Of a stretch of DNA of 34,742 nucleotides, positions 1 through 10,256 are shown piece by piece (the first letter of the stretch is position 1; every line of letters begins with the position of its first letter). The notes under the pieces were generated by a model. That model saw only the letters and a program-made list of their open reading frames with translations. It had not been told where the DNA came from and did not search any database. The position numbers and the translations under genes were made by a program. Origin of the DNA: Dehalococcoidia bacterium (GTDB lineage Bacteria > Chloroflexota > Dehalococcoidia > GIF9 > AB-539-J10); the NCBI GenBank assembly GCA_021157895.1, contig JAGGVQ010000014.1:1-34742 (forward strand). Direction: 5' to 3'.

Positions 1-40
1 AATCGGTGAGATTTACACTAAAATTCTTCGTGAGAGTAAT

Positions 41-1036
41 GTGAGCAGGGATAAAGAAAGGTTAGCTCTGTCACTGGATGTAGGGGGAACGAAGATTTTG
101 GCTGCCCTTGTTTCTCATCCAGGTCATGTTTTGTGTGAGAAGCTCTCCCCGACAATGGCAGATGGGGGAGTTGAGGCAGTAGTTGATAGGATGGTAACCC
201 TTGTTAGTGATACCCTTGATGAGGGTGGCGTTGACATATCTCATGTGGAGGGCATGGGGATCGCCGTGGCAGGGGCCATAGATACCAACGCAGGAATAGT
301 TACTGCCTCTCCCAATCTTCCCAACTGGCGCGATGTTCCTCTTGTGAATATCCTTGCGGACAGATTCAAAACTGCTGTTTATGTGGTAAATGATGCCAGC
401 GCGGCAGCACTGGCAGAGCATCTCAGGGGAGCAGGAAGGGGAACAAGCAATATGGTGTATCTTACCGTGAGCACTGGCATTGGGGGAGGGATTGTTATTG
501 ATGGGGAACTTTATATTGGCACTGATGGTTGTGCGGGTGAAATAGGGCACATGGTGATAGATTCTCACGGGCCTAGGTGTAATTGTGGTAATGACGGTTG
601 CTTGGAGGCGCTGGCATCTGGGACCGCGGTAGCTCGCGAGGCGGTAAGACGCCTCAAACGGGGTGAGCAAAGCCAGCTTCTTGAGCTTGTAGAAGGCAAG
701 CTTGAGGATATCGATGCCCGTGTTGTGGGCATCGCCGCCAGCGTGGGTGATTCTCTGGCGCTAGATATTATCACTCGTGGATCTCGCTACTTGGGTTTGG
801 GTATGGTAAATCTGGTTAATATATTTAATCCCGAGCGGATTGTCGTTGGTGGTGGACTTTCTCACATGGGGGAGATGTTGTTGGGTCCAGCCCGGCAGGT
901 GGTAAGGGAGAAGGCCTTTAAGTTACCTGCTCAATCGGTAAGCATCGTTACCAGCGAGCTGGGTGATGAGGCTGGTGTAATTGGGGCTGCCATGTTTGTT
1001 TTTCAGGCCTGTGATAAGGGCTTCCCTTATAGCTGA
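41..1036 (+). CDS. ROK family sugar kinase (glucokinase-like)
   Basis: GTG start; N-terminal SLDVGGTKILAALV phosphate-binding motif; GEIGHMV and zinc motif CNCGNDGCLE typical of ROK kinases. Confidence 0.9.
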   Translation: MSRDKERLALSLDVGGTKILAALVSHPGHVLCEKLSPTMADGGVEAVVDRMVTLVSDTLDEGGVDISHVEGMGIAVAGAIDTNAGIVTASPNLPNWRDVPLVNILADRFKTAVYVVNDASAAALAEHLRGAGRGTSNMVYLTVSTGIGGGIVIDGELYIGTDGCAGEIGHMVIDSHGPRCNCGNDGCLEALASGTAVAREAVRRLKRGEQSQLLELVEGKLEDIDARVVGIAASVGDSLALDIITRGSRYLGLGMVNLVNIFNPERIVVGGGLSHMGEMLLGPARQVVREKAFKLPAQSVSIVTSELGDEAGVIGAAMFVFQACDKGFPYS

Positions 1037-1112
1037 TAGTTTATGCTATTATACTTGGCATTTATCCTGATGTTTCAGCATGTGATTATATTTTGGGAAC
1101 GCATATATTTTG

Positions 1113-3749
1113 ATGAATAGTGACGATCTCAGGAGGATTTTCCTGCAGTTCTTTGCAGACAAGGGACATAAAGTTATTCCCAGTTCCTCTTTAATCCCTT
1201 ATGGTGATCACACTTTATTGCTTACCACTGCCGGTATGGTCCAAATCAAGCCCTACTTTCTGGGCGTAGAAGTGCCCCCCAGTCCTAGGTTGACTTCCTG
1301 CCAGAAGTGCTTCCGCACGACCGACATAGATATAGTGGGAGATGATAAGCATCTCACTTTCTTTGAGATGCTGGGTAATTTCAGTGTCGGCGACTATTTC
1401 AAGAAGGAAGCTATTTCTTGGTCATGGGAGTTTGTTACTCAATATTTGAAGCTGCCGCAGGATCGTCTATGGGTCACAATTTATCTGGATGATGACGAGG
1501 CTTTTGATTACTGGCGGCAGGTGGGGGTGCCAGTTGAGAGAATACTACGATTTGGGGATGAGGATAATTTCTGGGGTCCGGCAGGTGATTCTGGTCCTTG
1601 TGGGCCCTGCAGCGAAATTCATTATGATTATGGAGAGGAGTTTGGCTGTGGCCGTCCTGACTGTCGGCCGAATTGTGAATGTGGGAGATTCTCTGAAATC
1701 TGGAACCTTGTGTTTAGCCAGTATAACCAGCATTCTGATGGCCATCGCTCCTTGTTACCCAAGCCTAACATTGACACCGGAATGGGGATGGAGAGGACAC
1801 TGGCTGCTATTCAGGGTGTACATTCGTTTTATGATACCGACATTTTTATACCCCTGATACAGCGAATATGCAGGTTATCACACAAGAGTTATGGAGAGGA
1901 AAAGAATGTTGATCGGGCGATTCGTGTTGTTGCTGAGCATAGCCGTGCTGTTACCTTTCTTATTGCTGATGGTGTTATGCCATCAAATGAAGGCCGAGGC
2001 TATGTATTACGGAGAATATTACGTCGTGCTTCCTTCTTTGGCCGGCAATTGGAATTGTATAAACCTTTCCTCATGGAGATAGCCGAAGTGACTATTGAAC
2101 ATATGGGTCATGTATATCCTGAGCTTGTTGCTGCGCGAGGCCGGGTCATTGATGTAATCCGGGCGGAGGAACAGAAATTTGGAGTTACTTTAGAAGCAGG
2201 TCTTGATGTGTTGATGAAGTTGGTCGCTGACGCTTCGAATCAAGGGAAGGGGCAGTTGTCTGGGGAAGAGGTGTTCTATCTTCACGATACCCATGGTTTT
2301 CCTCCTGAGCTAACCCAAGAGATAGCTAGTGAGCATGGTTTATCGATAGATTGGACAGAATATCAGGCCGAGATGGAAAAGCAAAGGGAGAGGGCTAGGG
2401 CATCTCAAGCAACATCAGCTAGTTCTATATTGGAATTGGGGAGGCTTGTTAGCTTTGGATTGAAGGCTGTCAAACCCACACATTTTGTGGGATATAGCGA
2501 ATTTACTACGAAGTCGCAACTTCTGGGGATGATGAGAGGTGGAGAGCCTTGTGACAGCGCATCCGAGGGCGATGAGGTTAATATGGTATTGGATAGGACA
2601 CCTTTCTATGGAGAGATGGGGGGGCAGGTGGGTGACACTGGCGAGATAAGTGGGGCAGGGGGGAAAATGTCCGTTACCAATACCCTGCGAGGACCTTCTG
2701 ATGTGATTGTGCACCAGGGCAAGGTTCTTGAAGGTAGATTCTCTGTTGGAGATGAAGTTTCTCTGGAGGTTGATATTTCCCGCCGCATGGACATTGCGCG
2801 CAATCATACTGCGACACATTTGCTGCAAGCAGCCCTGCGGCAGATCTTGGGAAGGAATGTAGCACAAAGAGGGTCTGTGGTAGATCCTGACAGGCTTAGA
2901 TTTGATTTTTCTTATTCGGCGGTGGTGGGGCAGGATCAGCTTTTACATATTCAGCGGTGGGTTAATGAAAGGATTCGCTGGGATCTGGAGATCAACACGA
3001 AGGTGCTTCCTTATCAGGATGCCATTGCTGATGGAGCCATTGCGCTATTTGAGGAGAAATATGGGGAGACAGTCAGGGAAGTGATAGTAGGTAAACCTCC
3101 TATCAGCAAGGAGTTGTGTGGAGGCACACATGTTGGTTCTACCGGTCAAATTGGCCTTTTCCTTATCACTGGTGAAGCTAGTATTGGCACCGGGGTATGC
3201 CGTATTGAGGCAATAACCGGGAGAACTGCTGAAGCTTTTATTGAGCAGCAAATTTCGCATTTGCAGCAAGTGACTGGAGTGCTGGGATGCTTGCCTCAGG
3301 AGGTCGAGAGTAAAATCCAGGTACTCCTGGATGAATTGGGAGAGGAGCACAAACGTTCCCTCTGGCTGGAGAGAATGCTATCTCGGAAGTTGGCTGATTC
3401 CCTACTTCAGAAGGCAAGTCGGGAGAATAATGTTACTTTTATAGCGGGTAAGCTCCCGTCGCTGACTATGCCTGTGCTCAGAGAGACAGGTGATATACTG
3501 AGAGATAAGTTGCAGAGTGCCATTGTGGTGCTAGGCACGATATATGATGATAAGCCTATGTTCGTGGCCATGGTGACTCCTGACCTGGTGAGCAGGGGGT
3601 TTAATGCTGGTAGCATTATTAGAGAGGTAGCAAAGATTGCTGGTGGTAGTGGTGGTGGTAGGGCAGATATGGCTCAAGCAGGTGGCAGAGATGTCTCTAA
3701 AATTGATGATGCTTTAGAACTGGTTGGTAAGATTATTGCAAGAGGTTGA
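1113..3749 (+). CDS. alaS: Alanyl-tRNA synthetase
   Basis: MNSDDLRRIFLQFFADKGHKVIPSSSLIP N-terminus; LCGGTHV motif; C-terminal GGSGGGRADMAQAGG. ATG at 1113 preferred over the TTG at 1110. Confidence 0.97.
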   Translation: MNSDDLRRIFLQFFADKGHKVIPSSSLIPYGDHTLLLTTAGMVQIKPYFLGVEVPPSPRLTSCQKCFRTTDIDIVGDDKHLTFFEMLGNFSVGDYFKKEAISWSWEFVTQYLKLPQDRLWVTIYLDDDEAFDYWRQVGVPVERILRFGDEDNFWGPAGDSGPCGPCSEIHYDYGEEFGCGRPDCRPNCECGRFSEIWNLVFSQYNQHSDGHRSLLPKPNIDTGMGMERTLAAIQGVHSFYDTDIFIPLIQRICRLSHKSYGEEKNVDRAIRVVAEHSRAVTFLIADGVMPSNEGRGYVLRRILRRASFFGRQLELYKPFLMEIAEVTIEHMGHVYPELVAARGRVIDVIRAEEQKFGVTLEAGLDVLMKLVADASNQGKGQLSGEEVFYLHDTHGFPPELTQEIASEHGLSIDWTEYQAEMEKQRERARASQATSASSILELGRLVSFGLKAVKPTHFVGYSEFTTKSQLLGMMRGGEPCDSASEGDEVNMVLDRTPFYGEMGGQVGDTGEISGAGGKMSVTNTLRGPSDVIVHQGKVLEGRFSVGDEVSLEVDISRRMDIARNHTATHLLQAALRQILGRNVAQRGSVVDPDRLRFDFSYSAVVGQDQLLHIQRWVNERIRWDLEINTKVLPYQDAIADGAIALFEEKYGETVREVIVGKPPISKELCGGTHVGSTGQIGLFLITGEASIGTGVCRIEAITGRTAEAFIEQQISHLQQVTGVLGCLPQEVESKIQVLLDELGEEHKRSLWLERMLSRKLADSLLQKASRENNVTFIAGKLPSLTMPVLRETGDILRDKLQSAIVVLGTIYDDKPMFVAMVTPDLVSRGFNAGSIIREVAKIAGGSGGGRADMAQAGGRDVSKIDDALELVGKIIARG

Positions 3750-4165
3750 GTTTGCGTAGTTTGGGGGTGGATGTTGGGGGCAGGAGGACTGGGGTCGCCA
3801 TAAGTGATGCTGATGGCATCTTGGCTTCCCCTCTAGCTGTGATTGATAATGGGGATGATAAGGAGACTATAGCTGAGATACTTAAACTTGCCCAGCGATA
3901 TCATGTGCAACGGTTAGTGGTTGGTTTACCCTATTCGCTGCAAGGTGGTATAGGCCAGCAGGCTGATAGGGTGAGGAATTTTGCCCGCGAGCTTGCCCAT
4001 TCTGGTAATATTGAAGTCAAGCTTTGTGATGAGCGTTTCTCAACCATTGCTGCTGACAAGTTGATGGTGGAGGCAGGAGTGAAGAAGAGAAAGAAGAAAG
4101 AACGGCGTGATGCTATAGCAGCTGCCTTCATTCTTCAGGGATTTCTGGATAGTCTGGAGAGCTGA
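3746..4165 (+). CDS. ruvX: Putative pre-16S rRNA nuclease / Holliday junction resolvase-like YqgF
   Basis: LGVDVGGRRTGVAISD motif and DERFST; TTG start overlapping the alaS TGA stop (TTGA). Confidence 0.92.
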   Translation: MSLRSLGVDVGGRRTGVAISDADGILASPLAVIDNGDDKETIAEILKLAQRYHVQRLVVGLPYSLQGGIGQQADRVRNFARELAHSGNIEVKLCDERFSTIAADKLMVEAGVKKRKKKERRDAIAAAFILQGFLDSLES

Positions 4166-4172
4166 AATTCCT

Positions 4173-5060
4173 ATGGCGAAGACTATTGGATTGATTGGAT
4201 ACCCTATTAGATATTCCATCTCTCCTTACTTTCAACAAGCGGCTTTAGATTACTACAATCTTGATGTTTGCTATGATGCTTGGGAGGTACGCCCAAAGGA
4301 TCTTGAGGTGACAGTATCTCAATTGCGAGATTTCCAGTATTTGGGAGCTAATGTGACCATCCCTTATAAGGAGTCAGTGATACCATTACTGGATGAATTG
4401 GATGAATGGGCAACTATGGTTGGTGCTGTGAATACTATTGTTAGAAATAAGAACAGACTTGTTGGTTTTAACACTGATTCCTATGGTTTCCTTGAGGCGC
4501 TATATCAGGATGGCAATTTTGATCCTGAAGATAAGCGTGTGGTGATACTTGGGGCAGGTGGAGCAGCCAGTGCAGTAAGTTTTGCGCTGGCTCAGAAAAA
4601 GGTAAAATCTATTACTGTAATCAATCGCACCCTGGGACGAGCTCAAAAGTTGGTTGGCAGGTTGGAGCATTTTATTGCCAGTCAGGCAATTGTATCAGGA
4701 CGTTCAGCGATCAAGCTTAATGCACTGCCATGGCAGGTGCTAAGCTCGCATGAGACACTGTCTTATTGTCATTTGCTGGTTAATTGCACCGCGATGGGAA
4801 CCAGATATGGCTCTCTGGAAGGAGATTTTCCTTTGGGCAGCGATGTGATCCCTGCAGGCATTATGGTATATGACCTGGTTTATAATCCTCCTCTTACGCC
4901 TTTACTGCAGCAAGCTCAAGAGGCAGGAGCCTCTATTCTTGGCGGATTGCCAATGCTAGTGTACCAGGGGGCTGCCTCTCTCCAGTTATGGACTGGCGCT
5001 GATGCTCCAGTTTCTTTCATGATGGGCAAGGCAAAAGAAGCTTTACAGAGCTTGCCATAA
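4173..5060 (+). CDS. aroE: Shikimate dehydrogenase
   Basis: GLIGYPIRYSISPYFQQAAL, GANVTIPYKE, GAVNTIV, VILGAGGAASAVSFAL. Confidence 0.95.
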   Translation: MAKTIGLIGYPIRYSISPYFQQAALDYYNLDVCYDAWEVRPKDLEVTVSQLRDFQYLGANVTIPYKESVIPLLDELDEWATMVGAVNTIVRNKNRLVGFNTDSYGFLEALYQDGNFDPEDKRVVILGAGGAASAVSFALAQKKVKSITVINRTLGRAQKLVGRLEHFIASQAIVSGRSAIKLNALPWQVLSSHETLSYCHLLVNCTAMGTRYGSLEGDFPLGSDVIPAGIMVYDLVYNPPLTPLLQQAQEAGASILGGLPMLVYQGAASLQLWTGADAPVSFMMGKAKEALQSLP

Positions 5061-5105
5061 TTATATTTCCTTGGGTGAAATTCCTATTTTTCAGGAAGAG
5101 AAAAG

Positions 5106-6149
5106 TTGAAAATTGCAATGGTGGTTCCTCCATGGTTCAAGGTGCCGCCGGACAAATATGGTGGCATTGAAGCTGTTGTTAGCTTACTGGCGGAAGGGCT
5201 TGTTGATAAGGGACATGAAGTAATCCTGTTTACCATATCGAGTTCTACCACTAGGGCGGAAAAGTTCACCTTTTTCGCCGATGAGATGAAGGCGTATCTT
5301 GATAAACCTCCATCAAATTTCCTCAATATCGCTGTGACACATTCACTGGCATCTTATATTGAGATCTCACGGGGTCAATATGACATCATTCATGACCATA
5401 CATGGAAGGAAGGCTTGTGTAGTGCTGCATTCTTAGATGTTCCTGTGGTGCACACCCTCCATTCCCCTCTAGGCGAGGAAAACAAGCAGTTCTACAGTCT
5501 GCTAACAAGGTTGCCCCATATAGCATTTGTCACTATCAGCGATTATCAGCAAACCTGTCTCCCTGTCCTGAATTATGTTTCTACTATCTATAATGGCATA
5601 GACCTTTCTCTCTATCCGTATTCCGAGGAGGGGGATTATCTATTTTATATCGGGAGGTTTAATCCTCAGAAGGCGCCTCACTTAGCCTGTGAGATAGCGA
5701 AGCGTCTGGGGGAGAAGCTTATATTGGCTGGCAAGGTTAATGAACAGGCTGAGCGTGATTATTTTGACCAGTATATACAGCCATATCTTGGTAGCGACAT
5801 AAGATTTATTGGTGAGGTGGGTGGTGAGGATAAGATGAATCTCTTTTCCCGCGGGAAAGGTTATCTCTATCCTATTCAGTGGGATGAACCGTTTGGTATA
5901 ACCATGGTTGAAGCTATGGCCTGTGGTAAGCCCGTGGTGACTTTTAGACGGGGATCGACACCAGAGGTTGTTGCTGATGGAGTCACTGGTTTTGTTGCGG
6001 ATACCATGGACGAATTGGTAGATGATGTGAAACATATTGGTGATATCAGCCCACGAAAGTGCCGTGAACGGGTAGAGAATATGTTCACTTCTGCTGTGAT
6101 GGTTGATAATTATGAGCGTACCTATTTCCAGTTATTGGGTAAGAAATAG
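5106..6149 (+). CDS. GT4-family glycosyltransferase
   Basis: N-terminal KVPPDKYGGIE; YIGRFNPQKAPHLA; EPFGITMVEAMACGKPVVTFRRGSTPEVV (GT-B donor-site motif); TTG start. Confidence 0.9.
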   Translation: MKIAMVVPPWFKVPPDKYGGIEAVVSLLAEGLVDKGHEVILFTISSSTTRAEKFTFFADEMKAYLDKPPSNFLNIAVTHSLASYIEISRGQYDIIHDHTWKEGLCSAAFLDVPVVHTLHSPLGEENKQFYSLLTRLPHIAFVTISDYQQTCLPVLNYVSTIYNGIDLSLYPYSEEGDYLFYIGRFNPQKAPHLACEIAKRLGEKLILAGKVNEQAERDYFDQYIQPYLGSDIRFIGEVGGEDKMNLFSRGKGYLYPIQWDEPFGITMVEAMACGKPVVTFRRGSTPEVVADGVTGFVADTMDELVDDVKHIGDISPRKCRERVENMFTSAVMVDNYERTYFQLLGKK

Positions 6150-6180
6150 CCACAAAATTCTTTTATAGGAGGAGTGATGC

Positions 6181-8484
6181 ATGGTGCTGGAGTGGTTGTC
6201 CGACGATGGTTGGATAGTGCTTGAGCGTAACATTGATCGAGACAAGCTACGATTCCAGGAAACAATATTTACCTTGGGAAATGGCTATGTCGGGTCACGT
6301 GGAGTTCTTGAGGAAGGGTACAGGCAAGGATATCCAGGTACCTATATCACCGGTGTCTATGATAGTGGGGGGCAACTGCCCGAAATCGTTAATGCGCCAA
6401 ATCCTGTTGTTGTAGAGATATATGTCGATGGCAGGAAGTTATCTCTGGATGAGATGGGGGTGATTGAGCATCGCAGGATATTAGATATGAAGAGAGCGGT
6501 GCTTTACAGGCGTACTCTTTTCGTTGATGGCGAGAAAAGATATAAATATCGCTCCTCGCGTTTCCTTAGTCTTAGAGAACAGCATCTTGGTGTCATGAGC
6601 TTTTCCCTGGAAGCCCTGGATTGTGATGCCTCTGTCACAGTTAAATGTGTTGTGGATGGGACGACGCGAAATGAGATCCAGGCGGTGGGAGATCCGGTCA
6701 GGCATTATACGGTCATGCAGACATATGGTATGGGAAGAGACCCATTATATTTGGCAGCCAGGACTGATGCATCAGGCATTGTTATTGGGCTGGCCTCCCT
6801 GACTGAAGCGCATAATACAGGCGGGTCATGTGAGTGTCAGATCAAGTCTCATGGGGATGAGAATTGTGTATTCAGAGAGTTTTCCTTTCAGGCCCGGAGA
6901 GGGAAGAGATATAGCTTTACTCGCTATTTTTCTGTCTATACCTCCCGTGATACGCAACGCAATATTCATACATCTTGCCTTGCTGAAGTGATGCGAGCAC
7001 GGGAACGTGGGGCAGCGCAGTTATTGCGCCGACATACTCGATGTTGGCGCCACAGGTGGCGGTATTCTGATGTGGCGATAGATGGGGATCCAGCTATACG
7101 ACAGGCTGTCAGGTTCAACCTGTATCACTTATTGATAGCAGCATCACCTGAAGATATGGATGTTAGCTTGCCAGCCAAAGCATTATCTGGTGAGTGGTAT
7201 AAGGGGCATGTATTCTGGGATACTGAAATATATATGTTTCCTTTCTTTATGTATACCCAACCGAAAATTGCACGCAACCTGTTGCTATATCGTTATCGTC
7301 GCTTGGAGCAGGCGAGACATAATGCCAGTATGCAGGGATACAAGGGGACACTGTTTCCCTGGGAGTCAGCTGATACGGGAGAGGAGGTCACGCCAATGTT
7401 ATGGCGGGGGCCTGATGGGAAGATAATTAAAGTACATACGAAGCCAATGCAGCATCATATCGTTGGGGATATCTCCTGGGCAGTATCGATGTACTACATG
7501 GTGACAGGTGATATCAGGTTTATGTTGGATTATGGTGCTGAGGTGATATTTGAGTCAGCCAGGTTCTGGGCCAGCAGGGTAAATTATGATGAGGATACTG
7601 CTTTGTATCATATACCTGAGGTTACCGGCCCCGACGAATACCATAAGGGTGTGGATGACAGTTTTTATACTAATTATCTGGCCAGGTGGAACTTGCTTTA
7701 TGCTGCCAGCCTGTACCGGGAATTCTTGGGCAGTCATCCCCGTTATATTAAGAAGCTTGGTGATAAGATGAATCTACCCTGCAGTGAAGTCGACGCGTGG
7801 CAGCAAGTTGGGGGAAGTATCAAGCTGGGCATTCAAGACAGTGGCTTGATTGAGGAATTTCAGGGTTACTTTGATAAGGGTAATGATGTTATCACACAGC
7901 GCAATGCGAGTGGTATGCCTGTCTATTCTAAAGATGAAGATAAGTTACAGCATACTCAACTGGTAAAACAGGCAGATGTTATTTTGCTGTTACATTTGTT
8001 CCCTGGTGATTTCAGTAGGAAAACCAGGGAGATTAACTTCGCTTACTATGATGCTCGCACTACTCATCTATCGTCGCTTAGCCCATCTATATATGCTATT
8101 CTTGCTGCAGAACTGGGAGATATCTCGAAGGCATACAATTATTTCCATTACGTAGCCTGTGGTGACCTGGATGATTATTTTGGCAATACTGACCTGGGCA
8201 TTCATGCTGCTTCTCTGGGTGGTGTCTGGCAAGCGGCGATCCATGGTTTTGCTGGAGTGAAACTAGTTTGCGACAGGCTGTATATTAATCCCAAGTTGCC
8301 AGAAAAGTGGCGCATGGTGAAGTTCAACCTGCTATGGCGTGGGAATACCCTGAGGGTTTGCCTGTCCAATGATAAGGTTGAGATATTATTGGGGTCACGG
8401 AAGAAGCAGTTGGAGCTTCCGGCATGTATATATGGTAAGAGAATCCAACTTCAGGCCAACAAGTTACTAACTGTGGTTAAGTGA
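6181..8484 (+). CDS. Glycoside hydrolase family 65 disaccharide phosphorylase (maltose/trehalose/kojibiose phosphorylase-like)
   Basis: TGPDEYHKGVDDSFYTN with the putative catalytic Glu; KQADVILLLHLF; GIHAASLGGVWQAAIHGFAGV; SD TAGGAGGAG upstream. Confidence 0.93.
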   Translation: MVLEWLSDDGWIVLERNIDRDKLRFQETIFTLGNGYVGSRGVLEEGYRQGYPGTYITGVYDSGGQLPEIVNAPNPVVVEIYVDGRKLSLDEMGVIEHRRILDMKRAVLYRRTLFVDGEKRYKYRSSRFLSLREQHLGVMSFSLEALDCDASVTVKCVVDGTTRNEIQAVGDPVRHYTVMQTYGMGRDPLYLAARTDASGIVIGLASLTEAHNTGGSCECQIKSHGDENCVFREFSFQARRGKRYSFTRYFSVYTSRDTQRNIHTSCLAEVMRARERGAAQLLRRHTRCWRHRWRYSDVAIDGDPAIRQAVRFNLYHLLIAASPEDMDVSLPAKALSGEWYKGHVFWDTEIYMFPFFMYTQPKIARNLLLYRYRRLEQARHNASMQGYKGTLFPWESADTGEEVTPMLWRGPDGKIIKVHTKPMQHHIVGDISWAVSMYYMVTGDIRFMLDYGAEVIFESARFWASRVNYDEDTALYHIPEVTGPDEYHKGVDDSFYTNYLARWNLLYAASLYREFLGSHPRYIKKLGDKMNLPCSEVDAWQQVGGSIKLGIQDSGLIEEFQGYFDKGNDVITQRNASGMPVYSKDEDKLQHTQLVKQADVILLLHLFPGDFSRKTREINFAYYDARTTHLSSLSPSIYAILAAELGDISKAYNYFHYVACGDLDDYFGNTDLGIHAASLGGVWQAAIHGFAGVKLVCDRLYINPKLPEKWRMVKFNLLWRGNTLRVCLSNDKVEILLGSRKKQLELPACIYGKRIQLQANKLLTVVK

Positions 8485-8523
8485 TATGGATGATGGTGTA
8501 ACAGTAAAAAGGGACTGTATTAC

Positions 8524-9309
8524 TTGAACAGTATAAAGAACGTCGGATTTATTTGGGATATCGATGGTGTTGTGGTCGATAGTCCTCATGAGGAGGCATG
8601 GCGTATCACGGCGATGAAAGAGCCATGGGGTATTGATGAACTTAGCTCAGATTTTTACTTTACCCATGTGGCCTCTCGGCCCCGTTATGAAGGAGGAAAC
8701 AACATTCTGGAGCTCAAGGGTGTTTACCAGAGATTGGGAGCAGACAGCCATGAGAAAAAGAGTGAGCTTCTCGAACGATATTGTAATGAGAAAAATGCTT
8801 TGGTACAGGAGCTGATTAAAGCGGGCAAATTCCAGCTATTTCCCGATGCGTTGCAGGAGCTATTACAGGCGAAGAAGAGAGGAGTGTTGCAGGCGGCAGC
8901 ATCGGCCTCTAAAAATGCTAAAAATATGCTTCTCCATGTGTCCCGGCAGCGCATGCAGGGTGAAATAGGACTGGACATAAGTATTTTACGGGGGGTGGAG
9001 AGCCTGTATGATATATTTGATGTCGATGTCTGCGGGCTAGATTTGGGTGCTAAGGAAAATATTCATCGCTTCGCCGCTGAGAGGCTAAATGCTCGTTGTA
9101 TGCAGAAGCTGGATAAATTTGTGGTATTTGAAGATGCTCCCTCGGGAATAAAGGCAGCGAAGTCCTGTGGTTATTATGCTGTTGGGGTGTTGCGTATTGG
9201 AGAAGAGAATGCATTATCCTGTGCTGGAGCGGATGTTGTCCTGCGGGATTTGAGACTACTGGACATCGACATCTTGTTATCTCAACCAAGTCAAGGAGGA
9301 GAGGGATGA
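8524..9309 (+). CDS. HAD-superfamily hydrolase (beta-phosphoglucomutase-like)
   Basis: FIWDIDGVVVDS motif I and VVFEDAPSGIKAAKSCGYYAVGV motif; immediately downstream of GH65; TTG start. Confidence 0.8.
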   Translation: MNSIKNVGFIWDIDGVVVDSPHEEAWRITAMKEPWGIDELSSDFYFTHVASRPRYEGGNNILELKGVYQRLGADSHEKKSELLERYCNEKNALVQELIKAGKFQLFPDALQELLQAKKRGVLQAAASASKNAKNMLLHVSRQRMQGEIGLDISILRGVESLYDIFDVDVCGLDLGAKENIHRFAAERLNARCMQKLDKFVVFEDAPSGIKAAKSCGYYAVGVLRIGEENALSCAGADVVLRDLRLLDIDILLSQPSQGGEG

Positions 9310-10256
9310 AACATTCACGAAAATTTATTATTAGAATAGTGTCTGTGTTGCTGCTTGCAATACTAATATTGCCTGTTGGCTGTGTTTCAGTACCAGGCAG
9401 GTCCGGAAATAAAATCGCTGTTATATCTCTTAATGGTCCCATTACCAGTGGGTCAGGCTCTCTTTTGAGCAGTACGGTGATTACCCCGGATGTGGTGAGA
9501 GACCAATTGCACCGGGTAGAGAAAGATGCTGCTGTCAAGGCAATCGTTTTGCGCATAGATAGCCCTGGAGGAGAAGTAGAGCCATGTCAGGAGATCTCCT
9601 ATGCCCTGGCGCAGGTGAAGCAGAGTATACCTGTTGTGGTTAGTATGAGAAGTATGGCGGCATCTGGTGGTTACTATATCTCGGCTGATGCTGATGCTAT
9701 TGTGGCTCTCCCTAGCACGTTAACTGGTAGCATTGGAGTTATATCACAGATACCCAACCTCGAGGGATTGTATGATAAGCTGGGCATACAAATGCAGGTA
9801 TTTACTGGAGGCGAGCATAAAGACATGTACTCTGGGTTGAGGGAACTCACACCTGAGGAGAAGCAGATCATGCAGGATATGACCGACGAGTACTATGAAC
9901 AGTTCATTAGTGTAGTGGCTGAAGGACGGGGGATGAGCGAGACTGAAGTAAAAAGCCTGGCCACTGGCCAGCTTTATAGCGGCACTGATGCTAAATCCTT
10001 GGGCTTGATAGATTATCTTGGTGGACTGGATACGGCACTGGATGTAGCTGCCAATCTAGCTAGCGTTGAGAACTTCACAGTGGAATACTATCAACCAAAA
10101 AGCACATCTTTACTGAGTTCGCTTCTTGGAATTAACCTGAAGGCCTTGGCGAATACTGTGCAGATGAGGTTGCTGGGAATGAGCGGCGAAGATATCCTGG
10201 CGTTACAGGCTTTAAGTACTACCTACCCCCGGCCTCAATACCTTTGTTCAAGCTAA
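9306..10256 (+). CDS. sppA: Signal peptide peptidase SppA (S49 family)
   Basis: N-terminal hydrophobic signal; LRIDSPGGEV; SMAASGGYYIS nucleophile region; GSIGVI; GEHKDMYSG; ATGA overlap with the upstream HAD gene. Confidence 0.93.
   Translation: MKHSRKFIIRIVSVLLLAILILPVGCVSVPGRSGNKIAVISLNGPITSGSGSLLSSTVITPDVVRDQLHRVEKDAAVKAIVLRIDSPGGEVEPCQEISYALAQVKQSIPVVVSMRSMAASGGYYISADADAIVALPSTLTGSIGVISQIPNLEGLYDKLGIQMQVFTGGEHKDMYSGLRELTPEEKQIMQDMTDEYYEQFISVVAEGRGMSETEVKSLATGQLYSGTDAKSLGLIDYLGGLDTALDVAANLASVENFTVEYYQPKSTSLLSSLLGINLKALANTVQMRLLGMSGEDILALQALSTTYPRPQYLCSS

Noticed and set aside
71-670. 199-aa minus-strand ORF opposite the ROK kinase
   Set aside because: Antisense shadow ORF inside a well-supported CDS; composition (many Cys/His/Pro) not protein-like and no recognised motif.
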